Positions 1-5,950 of a stretch of 5,950 bases of DNA are shown one piece after another. The first letter of the stretch is position 1. Each line of letters begins with the position of its first letter. Made by a program: the position numbers and the translations under genes. A model generated the notes under the pieces. That model was not told where the DNA came from. It worked only from the letters and a program-made list of their open reading frames with translations, and did not search any database. This DNA comes from Gammaproteobacteria bacterium (GTDB taxonomy: Bacteria > Pseudomonadota > Gammaproteobacteria > Enterobacterales > Alteromonadaceae). The DNA is taken from the NCBI GenBank assembly GCA_023481025.1, contig JAMCWV010000236.1:1-5950 (forward strand). The letters run 5' to 3'.

Positions 1-96
1 GCTCTGGTGGTAAGTCGTCAGTTAAAGCCTTTGCAGAGCGTAATTAACCAAAGCGAGCTGGACAGCTACGAAAGCGAAAGTCTGGCTATCGAACTG
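1..96 (+). repeat. Left arm of a perfect 96-bp inverted repeat
   Basis: Every base from 1 to 96 is the reverse complement of 976 back to 881 (position i pairs with 977-i). Identity stops at 97/880. The left limit is set only by the window edge, so the repeat may be longer. The arm covers 32 whole mshI codons (Ala-Leu-Val-Val through Ala-Ile-Glu-Leu). Confidence 0.97.
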
Positions 97-381
97 CAAC
101 GTTCTACCGATTACTTTTCAGGCCAGCTGCGCCAGGCATCGTTACAGCATGTCTACCTGGCATTTCCCGGTCAGCAGGTGCATAGCCTGTGTGAGCAGTT
201 GGGGCAAAGCCTGTCACTCATGGCTGAACCGTTCGTGTACCCGCAATGGGCAGCTGAACTGGCGGCGGGAGACTTCAGCGATTTGGGCGTGTTAGCAGGG
301 CTTGCGTATATGCAACCGGCCCTTAGCGGAACGCTCGCGGCACCAGCGCATGCTGAAGTTAACGAGGAGGCCCCAGTATGA
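1..381 (+). CDS. mshI: MSHA pilus biogenesis protein MshI, C-terminal part (5' end missing)
   Basis: This is the last 126 codons of an MshI protein, the PilM-like cytoplasmic component that helps build the inner-membrane platform of the MSHA type IV pilus. The frame is open from the first base (Ala-Leu, then a GTG that is only an internal valine), so no start codon lies here. The first 32 codons are identical to residues 207-238 of the minus-strand fragment at 809-1594. They are followed directly by QRSTDYF, which resembles the 'E-L-Q-R-S-x-x-Y/F' segment known in PilM/MshI proteins, so this copy carries the natural continuation. The stop overlaps the next start as ATGA, the usual sign of an operon with the PilN-type gene. 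Adding the 94 residues after the shared part to the other fragment gives a 332-residue protein, close to the usual MshI size. The family call comes from recognition of the sequence and the neighbouring gene; the split arrangement is seen directly. Confidence 0.8.
   Translation, partial: ALVVSRQLKPLQSVINQSELDSYESESLAIELQRSTDYFSGQLRQASLQHVYLAFPGQQVHSLCEQLGQSLSLMAEPFVYPQWAAELAAGDFSDLGVLAGLAYMQPALSGTLAAPAHAEVNEEAPV
364..370 (+). promoter_or_regulatory. Ribosome binding site of the PilN-type gene
   Basis: GAGGAGG lies 7 nt before the ATG at 378, inside the last codons of mshI. It is a strong Shine-Dalgarno match and fixes the ATG at 378 as the start, giving a 4-nt overlap with the mshI stop. Confidence 0.75.
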
Positions 382-911
382 AAACAGCCTCAGCAAATAA
401 AAATACCATCAATTTATATACCGACGCGTTGCGGCCGCCACGAGAGTACCTGAGCTTAGCCAATCTTGGCTGGGTTATTTTGCTGGTGATTGTGATTGTC
501 CTGTTGTGGCGTGCTCAGCTTGCCTGGCAAATACATGCTCTGGCGCAGCAGCGAGCCTCCACTCAGGTGGAATTGAGCCAGGTGCAAGGGCGGATTATTG
601 AACTTGCCCAACGTCAGCGCGAGCAGCAGATTGACACCCAGACAGAAGCCGCTGTGGCGCGACTGGAGCGGGATATTCAGGGGCTACAGAGTCTAAGTAG
701 CGCCGTACTCCAGTCCGGCACCATCGAAGATGACAATTACGCTCGCCTGTTACGTGATTTAAGTGCAATCCATCAACCAGGGTTGTGGTTGTCACACATT
801 GAAAATCGTCAGGGCCGTTTGATCCTGCGGGGGCAAACCGAACATTCCGGCCACCTTCCGCGTTGGATGGCGCGTTTTGACAGTTCGATAGCCAGACTTT
901 CGCTTTCGTAG
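378..911 (+). CDS. mshI2: PilN-type MSHA biogenesis protein (MshI2-like), 3' end replaced at a rearrangement junction
   Basis: This is a PilN-family bitopic inner-membrane protein, the expected partner of MshI/PilM in the pilus assembly platform. The N-terminus carries INLY (residues 11-14), matching the short cytoplasmic motif that binds PilM in this family, and a 'LRPPREYLSL' segment typical of MshI2/PilN. One transmembrane helix spans about residues 28-46. A Q/E-rich coiled coil follows at about 50-107, then the start of the periplasmic PilN fold (PGLWLSHIE, GRLILRGQT). The natural sequence holds until D168. Residues 169-177 (SSIARLSLS) and the TAG stop are encoded by antisense mshI sequence from the 96-bp inverted repeat. 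The PilN fold normally runs on for another 20-40 residues, so this gene is truncated as it stands. The symbol is used by analogy with Alteromonadales annotations; plain pilN-like is equally valid. Confidence 0.75.
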   Translation: MKTASANKNTINLYTDALRPPREYLSLANLGWVILLVIVIVLLWRAQLAWQIHALAQQRASTQVELSQVQGRIIELAQRQREQQIDTQTEAAVARLERDIQGLQSLSSAVLQSGTIEDDNYARLLRDLSAIHQPGLWLSHIENRQGRLILRGQTEHSGHLPRWMARFDSSIARLSLS

Positions 912-1594
912 CTGTCCAGCTCGCTTTGGTTAATTACGCTCTGCAAAGGCTTTAACTGACGACTTACCACCAGAGCGCGCTGTTTAATTAATAATAACTG
1001 GGCTTGTTGCTGCCCGTACTGCGACACCAGCATCAACGGCGGATGTTTGGCATGGAGTAATGAGCACATCGCCAGGTCTTCGTTCACAATGCCTTCAATT
1101 ACCACCCGTGCCTTAAGCAGCGGCTGCAATATTTTTGTCAGCCAGCTTTTCTGTACCGCCACCACATGTATTTTATCAGCGCCGGCAACCTGAATTGCAG
1201 GATCATAATAATCAGCAATTAAATCAGCTGGCGGAATATCAATGAGGTCTTTGAGGGTCCAGGGCAACGCCAACTGCAGCTCTGCCTCACTCAACTGAGG
1301 CCGATCGATAGTGGTTTGCTGCACCAGGCGCGGACCTAGTACCAGCTGCGTACGCGCACCTTTGAGGTTGAGGCGGGGGTAACGTGCGAGCAGGATTTCA
1401 ATGGCATGGGCATAGTTATTTTGCTCAACGTTTTGTTCGTCGTTGACGATCAATCGTGGCTGGGTGTCTTCGATCCCACCGCGCGCCTTACCAGATTTAC
1501 AAACTGCCAGATTCACCCGCCCCTGGCGAAGGGCAATGGCTATCTGCAAATTTGACTGCGCACCGGGTAACCAGCGCTTAAAACGTTGTGGCAT
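809..1594 (-). CDS. mshI: MSHA pilus biogenesis protein MshI, N-terminal part (3' end replaced at a junction)
   Basis: This is the N-terminal 238 residues of MshI, a PilM-like cytoplasmic protein of the MSHA pilus platform. It is followed by 23 non-native residues read from the antisense strand of the PilN-type gene until a chance stop. Native sequence ends at 881 with SESLAIEL; the true continuation (QRSTDYF and onward) is on the plus strand from 97. The ATG at 1594 is preferred because AGGA sits 9 nt before it. The TTG at 1603 is in frame but touches the AGGA directly. Visible parts are an early beta-strand region (LQIAIALRQGRVNLAV, residues 16-31), a KGARTQLVLGP strand (78-88), a PWTLKDLIDIPP segment (111-122) and KIHVVAVQKSWL (141-152). 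These fit MshI, whose actin-like fold is diverged from PilM, so nucleotide-binding residues cannot be assigned by eye. It lies downstream of pyrC on the same strand, but a 285-bp gap with a possible promoter argues for separate transcription. As it stands it would not make a complete protein. Confidence 0.75.
   Translation of the reverse strand: MPQRFKRWLPGAQSNLQIAIALRQGRVNLAVCKSGKARGGIEDTQPRLIVNDEQNVEQNNYAHAIEILLARYPRLNLKGARTQLVLGPRLVQQTTIDRPQLSEAELQLALPWTLKDLIDIPPADLIADYYDPAIQVAGADKIHVVAVQKSWLTKILQPLLKARVVIEGIVNEDLAMCSLLHAKHPPLMLVSQYGQQQAQLLLIKQRALVVSRQLKPLQSVINQSELDSYESESLAIELSKRAIQRGRWPECSVCPRRIKRP
881..976 (-). repeat. Right arm of the 96-bp inverted repeat
   Basis: This is the reverse complement of 1-96 without a mismatch. 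It encodes residues 207-238 of the minus-strand mshI fragment. On its inner side (880 and below) the sequence switches to plus-strand PilN-type coding sequence, so position 880/881 is the exact junction. A 784-bp segment (97-880) separates the two arms. Confidence 0.97.
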
Positions 1595-1603
1595 CGACTG
1601 CAA

Positions 1604-1607
1604 TCCT
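1604..1607 (-). promoter_or_regulatory. Ribosome binding site of mshI
   Basis: AGGA on the minus strand, with 9 nt to the ATG at 1594. It decides the start in favour of this ATG over the in-frame TTG at 1603, which directly follows the motif. Confidence 0.55.
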
Positions 1608-1659
1608 AATCTTTGTTGTTATTCTGGTTCAGGCCATTACTACTAGCGCATTTTTAATC

Positions 1660-1689
1660 ACTATACAGGGTGGAAAATACACTTGTACA
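1660..1689 (-). promoter_or_regulatory. Candidate sigma-70 promoter for mshI
   Basis: On the minus strand a TATAGT -10 element (1660-1665) follows TGTACA (1684-1689), a 4-of-6 match to the -35 consensus, with an 18-nt spacer. It lies about 65 bp before the mshI start codon. The elements are seen in the sequence; promoter function is inferred. The -35 falls inside a tandem repeat that could be a regulator site. Confidence 0.35.
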
Positions 1690-1698
1690 CTTGTACAC
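1681..1698. repeat. Tandem 8-bp repeat with two TGTACA palindromes
   Basis: ACTTGTAC occurs twice back to back (1681-1696) and continues with AC. Each unit contains the self-complementary hexamer TGTACA (1684-1689 and 1692-1697), so the element reads TGTACA-CT-TGTACA. The symmetry and the overlap with the candidate mshI -35 fit a repressor or activator site. No specific regulator can be named. Confidence 0.45.
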
Positions 1699-1879
1699 CT
1701 GACGCTCAGCGCTGCACTATTCTTACCAATCCGCCGATTCTACTGAAAGGCCGAGGAAAAAACTGCTTATTTCTGCATCAAAGGCAAACTAATAACAAAC
1801 GTCATAATCCCTACATACCAATACTTACAGCTTACACCCAATATCCGTGTCCCCCGTTTAGCAATAGAGCGCCTTAGCC

Positions 1880-2917
1880 TTAGGTCGTCATCTTCCACTG
1901 CAAAGGCTGCCCCGCCCAATAAGGCACGAACGGTTGACCAGCAATATCGACGCTTTGCGCCACGTCCCAGGTCTCTTTGACCAGGGTGACAGTCTCGGTA
2001 TTACGCGGCAGGCCATAAAAATCTGGTCCAAAATGGCTGGCAAAGGCCTCTAGCTTGTCCATTGCGGCAAATTGTTCGAACAGTTCTGCGTACAGCTCTA
2101 GTGCGGCCGGTGCTGAGTAGCAACCTGCGCAGCCACATGCGGCCTCTTTCTTGTCCTGGGTATGCGGGGCGGAGTCTGTGCCAAGAAAGAACTTCGGGTT
2201 CGCGCTAAGCGCGGCTTGTTGCAATGCCTGCTGGTGGGTACTGCGCTTGAGGATCGGCAAGCAATAATGGTGCGGGCGGATGCCCCCAACCAATAAGTGA
2301 TTGCGGTTCATCAGCAAATGCTGAGGGGTAATCGTCGCGGCAACCTTGTCGTTCGCACTGAGTACGAAGTCGACGGCATCTTTGGTGGTGATATGTTCAA
2401 GCACAATTTTAAGCTCAGGGTGGGCCTGGTGTAGCGGCTGTAAAAAGCGGTCGATAAAGACTTTTTCACGGTCAAAGATATCAATGTCTGCGTCTGTGAC
2501 TTCGCCGTGAATCAGTAAGGGGACCCCTAAGCGGGCCATCGCCGTGAACACATCTTCTAAGGCATGAATATCAGTTACCCCAGACGCTGAGTTTGTCGTC
2601 GCGCCAGCAGGATAAAGCTTATAACCAATCACATGTTCACAGGCAGCCGCTTCTTCAATCATCGCGACGCTGGTTTGCTGGGTCAGATACAACGCCATCA
2701 ATGGGGTAAAGTTTTGCCCCGCAGGCAGTGCGGCGAGGATCCGCTCGCGGTACGCCATCGCCTGGGCCACTTCGGTCACAGGCGGTACCAGATTCGGCAT
2801 GATCACCGCACGGCTAAACTGACGCGCAGTGGCGGGCACTGTACCGCTAAGTAAATCACCATCGCGAAGGTGTAAATGCCAGTCGTCCGGGCGGGTAATA
2901 GTGAACTGCTTGCTCAT
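1880..2917 (-). CDS. pyrC: Dihydroorotase (class II, PyrC)
   Basis: PyrC is a cytoplasmic zinc amidohydrolase that reversibly cyclises N-carbamoyl-L-aspartate to L-dihydroorotate, the third step of de novo pyrimidine synthesis. The 345-residue length is close to the 348 of E. coli PyrC, and the metal ligands align at an offset of two: H14 and H16 in WHLHLRDG, K100 (the lysine carbamylated in the family) in [14 protein letters not shown]137 in LLIHGE, H175 in VLEHIT, and D248 in FLGTDSAPH. The ATG at 2917 has AGGAG 6 nt upstream and gives the usual N-terminus. All active-site residues are present, so the enzyme should work. The gene lies 94 bp downstream of macB on the same strand but has its own consensus -10, so it is probably transcribed alone. 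Its place just before mshI looks like chance neighbourhood rather than a shared role. Confidence 0.97.
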   Translation of the reverse strand: MSKQFTITRPDDWHLHLRDGDLLSGTVPATARQFSRAVIMPNLVPPVTEVAQAMAYRERILAALPAGQNFTPLMALYLTQQTSVAMIEEAAACEHVIGYKLYPAGATTNSASGVTDIHALEDVFTAMARLGVPLLIHGEVTDADIDIFDREKVFIDRFLQPLHQAHPELKIVLEHITTKDAVDFVLSANDKVAATITPQHLLMNRNHLLVGGIRPHHYCLPILKRSTHQQALQQAALSANPKFFLGTDSAPHTQDKKEAACGCAGCYSAPAALELYAELFEQFAAMDKLEAFASHFGPDFYGLPRNTETVTLVKETWDVAQSVDIAGQPFVPYWAGQPLQWKMTT

Positions 2918-2923
2918 GCCAAT

Positions 2924-2928
2924 CTCCT
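2924..2928 (-). promoter_or_regulatory. Ribosome binding site of pyrC
   Basis: AGGAG on the minus strand, 6 nt before the ATG at 2917. It supports this start. Confidence 0.75.
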
Positions 2929-2938
2929 GTGAATGCTT

Positions 2939-2969
2939 ATCTGCCAGCCATTATAACACGCTGGCAGAT
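2939..2969 (-). promoter_or_regulatory. pyrC promoter -10 enclosed in a perfect 10-bp inverted repeat
   Basis: ATCTGCCAGC (2939-2948) and GCTGGCAGAT (2960-2969) are perfect inverted arms around an 11-nt loop. On the minus strand the loop holds a consensus TATAAT (2950-2955). A weak -35, TTTGCG, lies about 16 nt upstream of it. The start of transcription would fall within the proximal arm, about 25 nt before the pyrC ribosome binding site. There is no T-run after the hairpin on the minus strand, so it is a poor terminator for macB and a better candidate for an operator or a 5' leader element of pyrC. The repeat and -10 are seen; the function is inferred. Confidence 0.5.
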
Positions 2970-3011
2970 CTCGCAAAGCCTCAGCAGGGAGTTGGCTAGT
3001 GGCGGCTCAAG

Positions 3012-4943
3012 CTATTCACTGGAAAGCGCTTGTACTGGGTCAAGACGCGAGGCTTTACGCGCAGGCAGGAAGCCAAAGATTAAACCGGTCAGGAAGGCGC
3101 AGGCAAATGCCAGCACCACAGGCGTGGTGGCATATAACACCGGCGTACCTAAACTGCCAATAACCGCGGTTGTGCCAAGCCCAATCGCAACGCCAAGCAC
3201 ACCACCAATCAAAGACACCGTCAGCGCCTCAATCATAAACTGCTGCATAATATGCAATCGCCTTGCGCCAGTGGCCATACGCACACCGATTTCTCGGGTA
3301 CGTTCGGTAACACTAACCAGCATGATATTCATCACCCCAATACCACCGACCACTAATGAAATCACCGCAATGACCCCAAGTAAAATGGTCATGGTATTCT
3401 CAGTTTCTGTCTGGGTTTCAATAATCGACGCCATATTACGGATCGTGAAATCTTCCTGGCCATGGCGCTCCAACAGTAAATTATGCACCTGCTGGTGGGT
3501 CTCATGCATAAAATTGGTGTCATCAATGGCCACCGTCACGTTGCGCACAAAGCGCTGGCCAAACAGACGCAGCGACCCGGTGCTAAAAGGCACTAACACC
3601 ACATCGTCCTGGTCCTGCCCCCAGGGGGATGCGCCACGCTCCTGCATCACCCCGATCACCCGGAATAACACGTTATTGATCAGCAAAAATTCGCCCAAGG
3701 GGTCAGTGTCCGGGAACATCTGGCGGGCTACTGTCTGGCCAATCACCGCCACAGTGGCAGTTAACTCTTCATCCTCTGGGGTGAAAAAGCTCCCCTGAAC
3801 CGGATGCCAGTTGCGTGCCAGCGGATACGTCGAATAGGTTGCGTTAACCTGAGTTTGTTGATCAAAGCCTGCTCTGCGCAAGGTCTGGTTACCACTCAAT
3901 TCAGGGACTGCAGCGAGTACGTTCGGTAACAGATCGATGGCGTCCGCGTCTTCCGGCACCAGGCTGGCCACAGACCATCGTCCGCGCTGATTGGGTGCAC
4001 CGGGAAATACCGAGAGTAAGTTACTCCCCATGGAGCTAATGCGGTCCACCACTTCTTGCTGAGCACCCTGACCAATCGCTAACATCGAGATCACCGAGGC
4101 TACGCCAATGACAATACCGAGCAAGGTCAGCATGGTCCGAAATACGTTGGAACGTAGTGAGCGCAGTGCGGTGGTGAAGGCCTCACCTAGGTCATTAAGG
4201 ACATTGCCTTTGCCACGCGGCGGTGTTTGTTTTGGGGTCACCGGCGCGCTTTCCACGGGTTTCCTCTGGTCACTGACAATGTGACCGTCTTTAATTTCTA
4301 TCAAACGATCCGCGTGGGCTGCGACCTTCGCATCATGGGTAATTAAAATGATGGTATGGCCTTCGCGGGACAACCCTTCGAGCAGCGCCATCACGTCTTT
4401 ACCGCTTTGGCTATCGAGTGCGCCGGTAGGCTCATCCGCAAGAATAATATCACCACCGTTCATCAGTGCCCGGGCAATCGACACCCGCTGTTGCTGACCA
4501 CCGGACAATTGACCCGGTTTATGGTCCAGGCGGTCTTCCAGGCCTAGTTGAGTGAGTAGTTGCTTCGCTCGCTCGCGTCGTTCAGGTGCCGCGCGACCTG
4601 AGTACACCGCAGGTAATTCGACATTACCCACTGCGTCAGCAGCAGCCAGCAGGTTGTAATTCTGAAATACAAAACCAAAGGCGTCACGGCGCAAGGCGGC
4701 CAGCTGATCGGGATTTAATTTTGCTACCGACTGACCACGAAATTCATAATCACCGGTGGTGGGTTTGTCCAGACAACCCAGAATATTCATTAATGTGGAT
4801 TTTCCAGAGCCCGAGCTACCCACAATAGCAACAAACTCGCCTGCCTCAATATCCAGGTCAACCCCATGCAACACCTGAGTGGTTAACTCTCCACTCTGGT
4901 AGCTTTTGGTAATGCCTTTTAACCGAATCAGCGGACTATCCAC
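3012..4943 (-). CDS. macB: MacB-type macrolide export ATP-binding/permease protein
   Basis: MacB is a homodimeric inner-membrane ABC transporter that works with the MacA adaptor and a TolC-type outer-membrane channel to expel substrates from the periplasm. Known substrates of family members are macrolides, enterotoxin and lipopeptides. The 643-residue product (E. coli MacB has 648) starts with the nucleotide-binding domain: Walker [10 protein letters not shown] (42-50), Q-loop Q94, signature LSGGQ (146-150), Walker B IILADE (166-171, catalytic E171) and H-loop H203. A Pro-rich linker (about 228-245) follows. The first membrane helix is at about 272-292, then a large periplasmic domain to about 515, then three helices near 517-540, 572-595 and 606-627. 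The C-terminus is the typical [13 protein letters not shown]. The GTG at 4943 is chosen: GAGG lies 5 nt before it and the protein then starts [10 protein letters not shown], as in the family. The 28 extra codons upstream to 5027 overlap macA and are not used. It overlaps the macA stop by 8 nt. The exact substrate cannot be told from sequence. Confidence 0.93.
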   Translation of the reverse strand: MDSPLIRLKGITKSYQSGELTTQVLHGVDLDIEAGEFVAIVGSSGSGKSTLMNILGCLDKPTTGDYEFRGQSVAKLNPDQLAALRRDAFGFVFQNYNLLAAADAVGNVELPAVYSGRAAPERRERAKQLLTQLGLEDRLDHKPGQLSGGQQQRVSIARALMNGGDIILADEPTGALDSQSGKDVMALLEGLSREGHTIILITHDAKVAAHADRLIEIKDGHIVSDQRKPVESAPVTPKQTPPRGKGNVLNDLGEAFTTALRSLRSNVFRTMLTLLGIVIGVASVISMLAIGQGAQQEVVDRISSMGSNLLSVFPGAPNQRGRWSVASLVPEDADAIDLLPNVLAAVPELSGNQTLRRAGFDQQTQVNATYSTYPLARNWHPVQGSFFTPEDEELTATVAVIGQTVARQMFPDTDPLGEFLLINNVLFRVIGVMQERGASPWGQDQDDVVLVPFSTGSLRLFGQRFVRNVTVAIDDTNFMHETHQQVHNLLLERHGQEDFTIRNMASIIETQTETENTMTILLGVIAVISLVVGGIGVMNIMLVSVTERTREIGVRMATGARRLHIMQQFMIEALTVSLIGGVLGVAIGLGTTAVIGSLGTPVLYATTPVVLAFACAFLTGLIFGFLPARKASRLDPVQALSSE

Positions 4944-5950
4944 GAGGACCTCGACCACCGCCCATAGCGCCACCAGCAATAGGTAATACGACCGTGGCAC
5001 CTGCATTAAGCCCTTCACGAATTTCAATGTTCACGCGGTCACTTAGCCCGGTTTCTACTCGCGTCTGCTGGCGACTTCCGTCACTTGCCAGCCGCTCTAC
5101 GAAGCTACCATCGCGGTCCCGCTGTACTGCAGCGGCGGGCACCGTCACCACCTCCCGTGCTGCATCGGCAATAAAGAAGACATTCGTTGTCATTTGCGTC
5201 ATCAAGCGCCCTTCTTCATTGGGCACTTCAAACAATGCGTTATATAAAACGACATTATTTTCGACGACCGGGGTCGGCTCAACCAAGCGCAATTCACCAT
5301 AATAGCGACGCTGACGATTGCCCATGGTGGTGAAATACACCGGCATGCCAACTTCGAGGCGGCTAATGTCCGCTTCAGACACCTGCGCTTCGACGGTCAT
5401 CTCCGTCAGGTCAGCAATGGTCAGAATCGTCGGTGTGGTTTGTGATGCATTCAGGGTTTGTCCGCGACGGGCCTGTACGGTGACCACAGTGCCTGTCATA
5501 GGTGCGAAAATTCGGGTGTAGTTGCGGTTAGCTTCTGCGGCACGCAGGCTAGACTGGGTTTGCTCCATTTGCGCGCGAATGGAATCCACTTGCGCTTGCG
5601 CCTGTTGCATGCCCGCACGAGCGGTTTCGACCAGCTCTTCTGCAGTCAAACTGGCTGCCTGCAGGCGTTCCTGGCGTTCGTAGTTAAGCCTTGCAAGCTC
5701 AAATTGCGCTTCGCGCTCGCGCAAAATAGCCTGTTGATTGCGAAACTGTGCCTGGCTCGATTCAACCTGGGCTTCAAGCAGCGTTGGGTCAATCTCAGCC
5801 AGCAGATCACCCTCTTCCACCATATCGCCTACTTCAACATGCAGGCGGTCGAGTTGGCCGGAAACCTGTGCACCAACGTCAACAAAGTCTCTTGGCTGCA
5901 GGCGTCCGGTTGCCGTGACCAGCACTTCAATATCGCGGACAAACCCAGAA
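4936..5950 (-). CDS. macA: MacA-type periplasmic adaptor subunit (5' end beyond the window)
   Basis: This is the HlyD/RND-type membrane fusion protein of the MacAB pump, linking MacB to the outer-membrane channel. The 337 visible residues begin within the mature protein ([19 protein letters not shown]), so the start and N-terminal membrane anchor, probably 30-50 residues, lie outside. In order there are a first lipoyl half ([31 protein letters not shown]), a long alpha-helical hairpin rich in Q, E, R and A (about residues 60-140), and the second lipoyl half ([23 protein letters not shown]). A beta-barrel domain ([23 protein letters not shown]) and a membrane-proximal domain follow. The tail is Gly-rich ([12 protein letters not shown]). 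The frame is open through 5950. The GTG at 5925 is an internal valine codon, not the start. The stop overlaps the macB start by 8 nt, so both are surely made from one transcript. Other HlyD-family adaptors are possible in principle, but the adjacent MacB makes MacA the best call. Confidence 0.9.
   Translation of the reverse strand, partial: SGFVRDIEVLVTATGRLQPRDFVDVGAQVSGQLDRLHVEVGDMVEEGDLLAEIDPTLLEAQVESSQAQFRNQQAILREREAQFELARLNYERQERLQAASLTAEELVETARAGMQQAQAQVDSIRAQMEQTQSSLRAAEANRNYTRIFAPMTGTVVTVQARRGQTLNASQTTPTILTIADLTEMTVEAQVSEADISRLEVGMPVYFTTMGNRQRRYYGELRLVEPTPVVENNVVLYNALFEVPNEEGRLMTQMTTNVFFIADAAREVVTVPAAAVQRDRDGSFVERLASDGSRQQTRVETGLSDRVNIEIREGLNAGATVVLPIAGGAMGGGRGPRG
4949..4952 (-). promoter_or_regulatory. 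Ribosome binding site of macB
   Basis: GAGG on the minus strand inside the last codons of macA, 5 nt before the GTG at 4943. It supports the GTG start and suggests translational coupling of macA and macB. Confidence 0.5.

Larger units (their letters stand above)
1595..1879. other. Intergenic region between pyrC and mshI
   Basis: This 285-bp gap separates the end of pyrC from the start of mshI, both on the minus strand. Apart from the mshI ribosome binding site, the candidate promoter and the TGTACA tandem repeat, nothing is recognised. A GCCTTA direct repeat (1871-1882) sits at the pyrC stop. No convincing terminator, tRNA or small gene was found. Its base composition is more A/T- and C-rich on the plus strand than that of the flanking genes, as expected for non-coding DNA. 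Confidence 0.6.

Noticed and set aside
1743..1775. Possible terminator for pyrC: a T6 run on the minus strand (1757-1762)
   Set aside because: The sequence before the T-run offers only a 3-bp TGC/GCA stem, which is not a credible hairpin.
1683..1877. Small plus-strand open frame (64 codons) in the pyrC-mshI gap
   Set aside because: It starts at a TTG without a Shine-Dalgarno sequence, has a composition unlike a protein of this genome, and overlaps the candidate mshI promoter.
2939..2969. Rho-independent terminator of macB
   Set aside because: The hairpin is perfect, but no run of T follows it on the minus strand and its loop holds a consensus -10, so a promoter or operator role fits better.
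2929..3798. Long plus-strand open frame of 289 codons opposite the 3' part of macB
   Set aside because: It lies wholly antisense to well-supported macB, its product is low in complexity (Ser/Thr/Ile-rich) with no recognisable domain, and it has no ribosome binding site. It is a shadow of macB codon usage.
4944..5027. A 28-codon N-terminal extension of MacB from an ATG at 5027
   Set aside because: It overlaps macA coding sequence by more than 80 nt, adds residues not found in MacB, and the GTG at 4943 with GAGG upstream gives the family's normal N-terminus and length.
5926..5950. A start codon for macA at the GTG 5925
   Set aside because: The frame stays open upstream to the window edge and reads SGFVRDIE, which continues the MacA N-terminal domain, so the GTG is an internal valine.

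Overview
The window looks like a chromosome fragment from a marine-type gammaproteobacterium, most likely Alteromonadales or a relative. Three things suggest this: MSHA (mannose-sensitive hemagglutinin) type IV pilus biogenesis genes, a class II PyrC dihydroorotase of the enterobacterial type, and a MacA-MacB tripartite efflux pair. The order is inferred from gene content and protein style only; no species can be named.

Layout. Positions 1-911 are on the plus strand: the 3' part of mshI (a PilM/MshI-type pilus assembly protein) runs by an ATGA overlap into a PilN-type gene (mshI2-like). Positions 809-1594 are on the minus strand and hold the 5' part of mshI again, facing the other way. The two mshI pieces share a perfect 96-bp inverted repeat (1-96 against 881-976). 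Joined through it they give one 332-residue MshI. The gene is therefore split and folded back on itself, and the PilN-type gene is cut at the same junction. Positions 1595-1879 are a 285-bp gap with a candidate mshI promoter and a tandem TGTACA element, but no supported gene. From 1880 to the end everything is on the minus strand: pyrC (complete), a 94-bp gap with a promoter inside a perfect 10-bp inverted repeat, macB (complete, GTG start) and macA (its 5' end lies beyond the window).

How the genes relate. MshI and the PilN-type protein are partners in the inner-membrane platform of the type IV pilus. MacA (periplasmic adaptor) and MacB (ABC transporter) form one efflux pump with an outer-membrane TolC-type channel that is not encoded here. 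They are translationally linked by an 8-nt overlap. PyrC is a stand-alone pyrimidine biosynthesis enzyme with its own apparent promoter.

The most notable point is the fold-back at 881. The simplest reading is an inverted chimera or assembly fault at the edge of a contig. A real rearrangement, or an invertible segment bounded by the 96-bp repeats, is possible but less likely, because mshI2 stays truncated in either orientation and no recombinase is visible.
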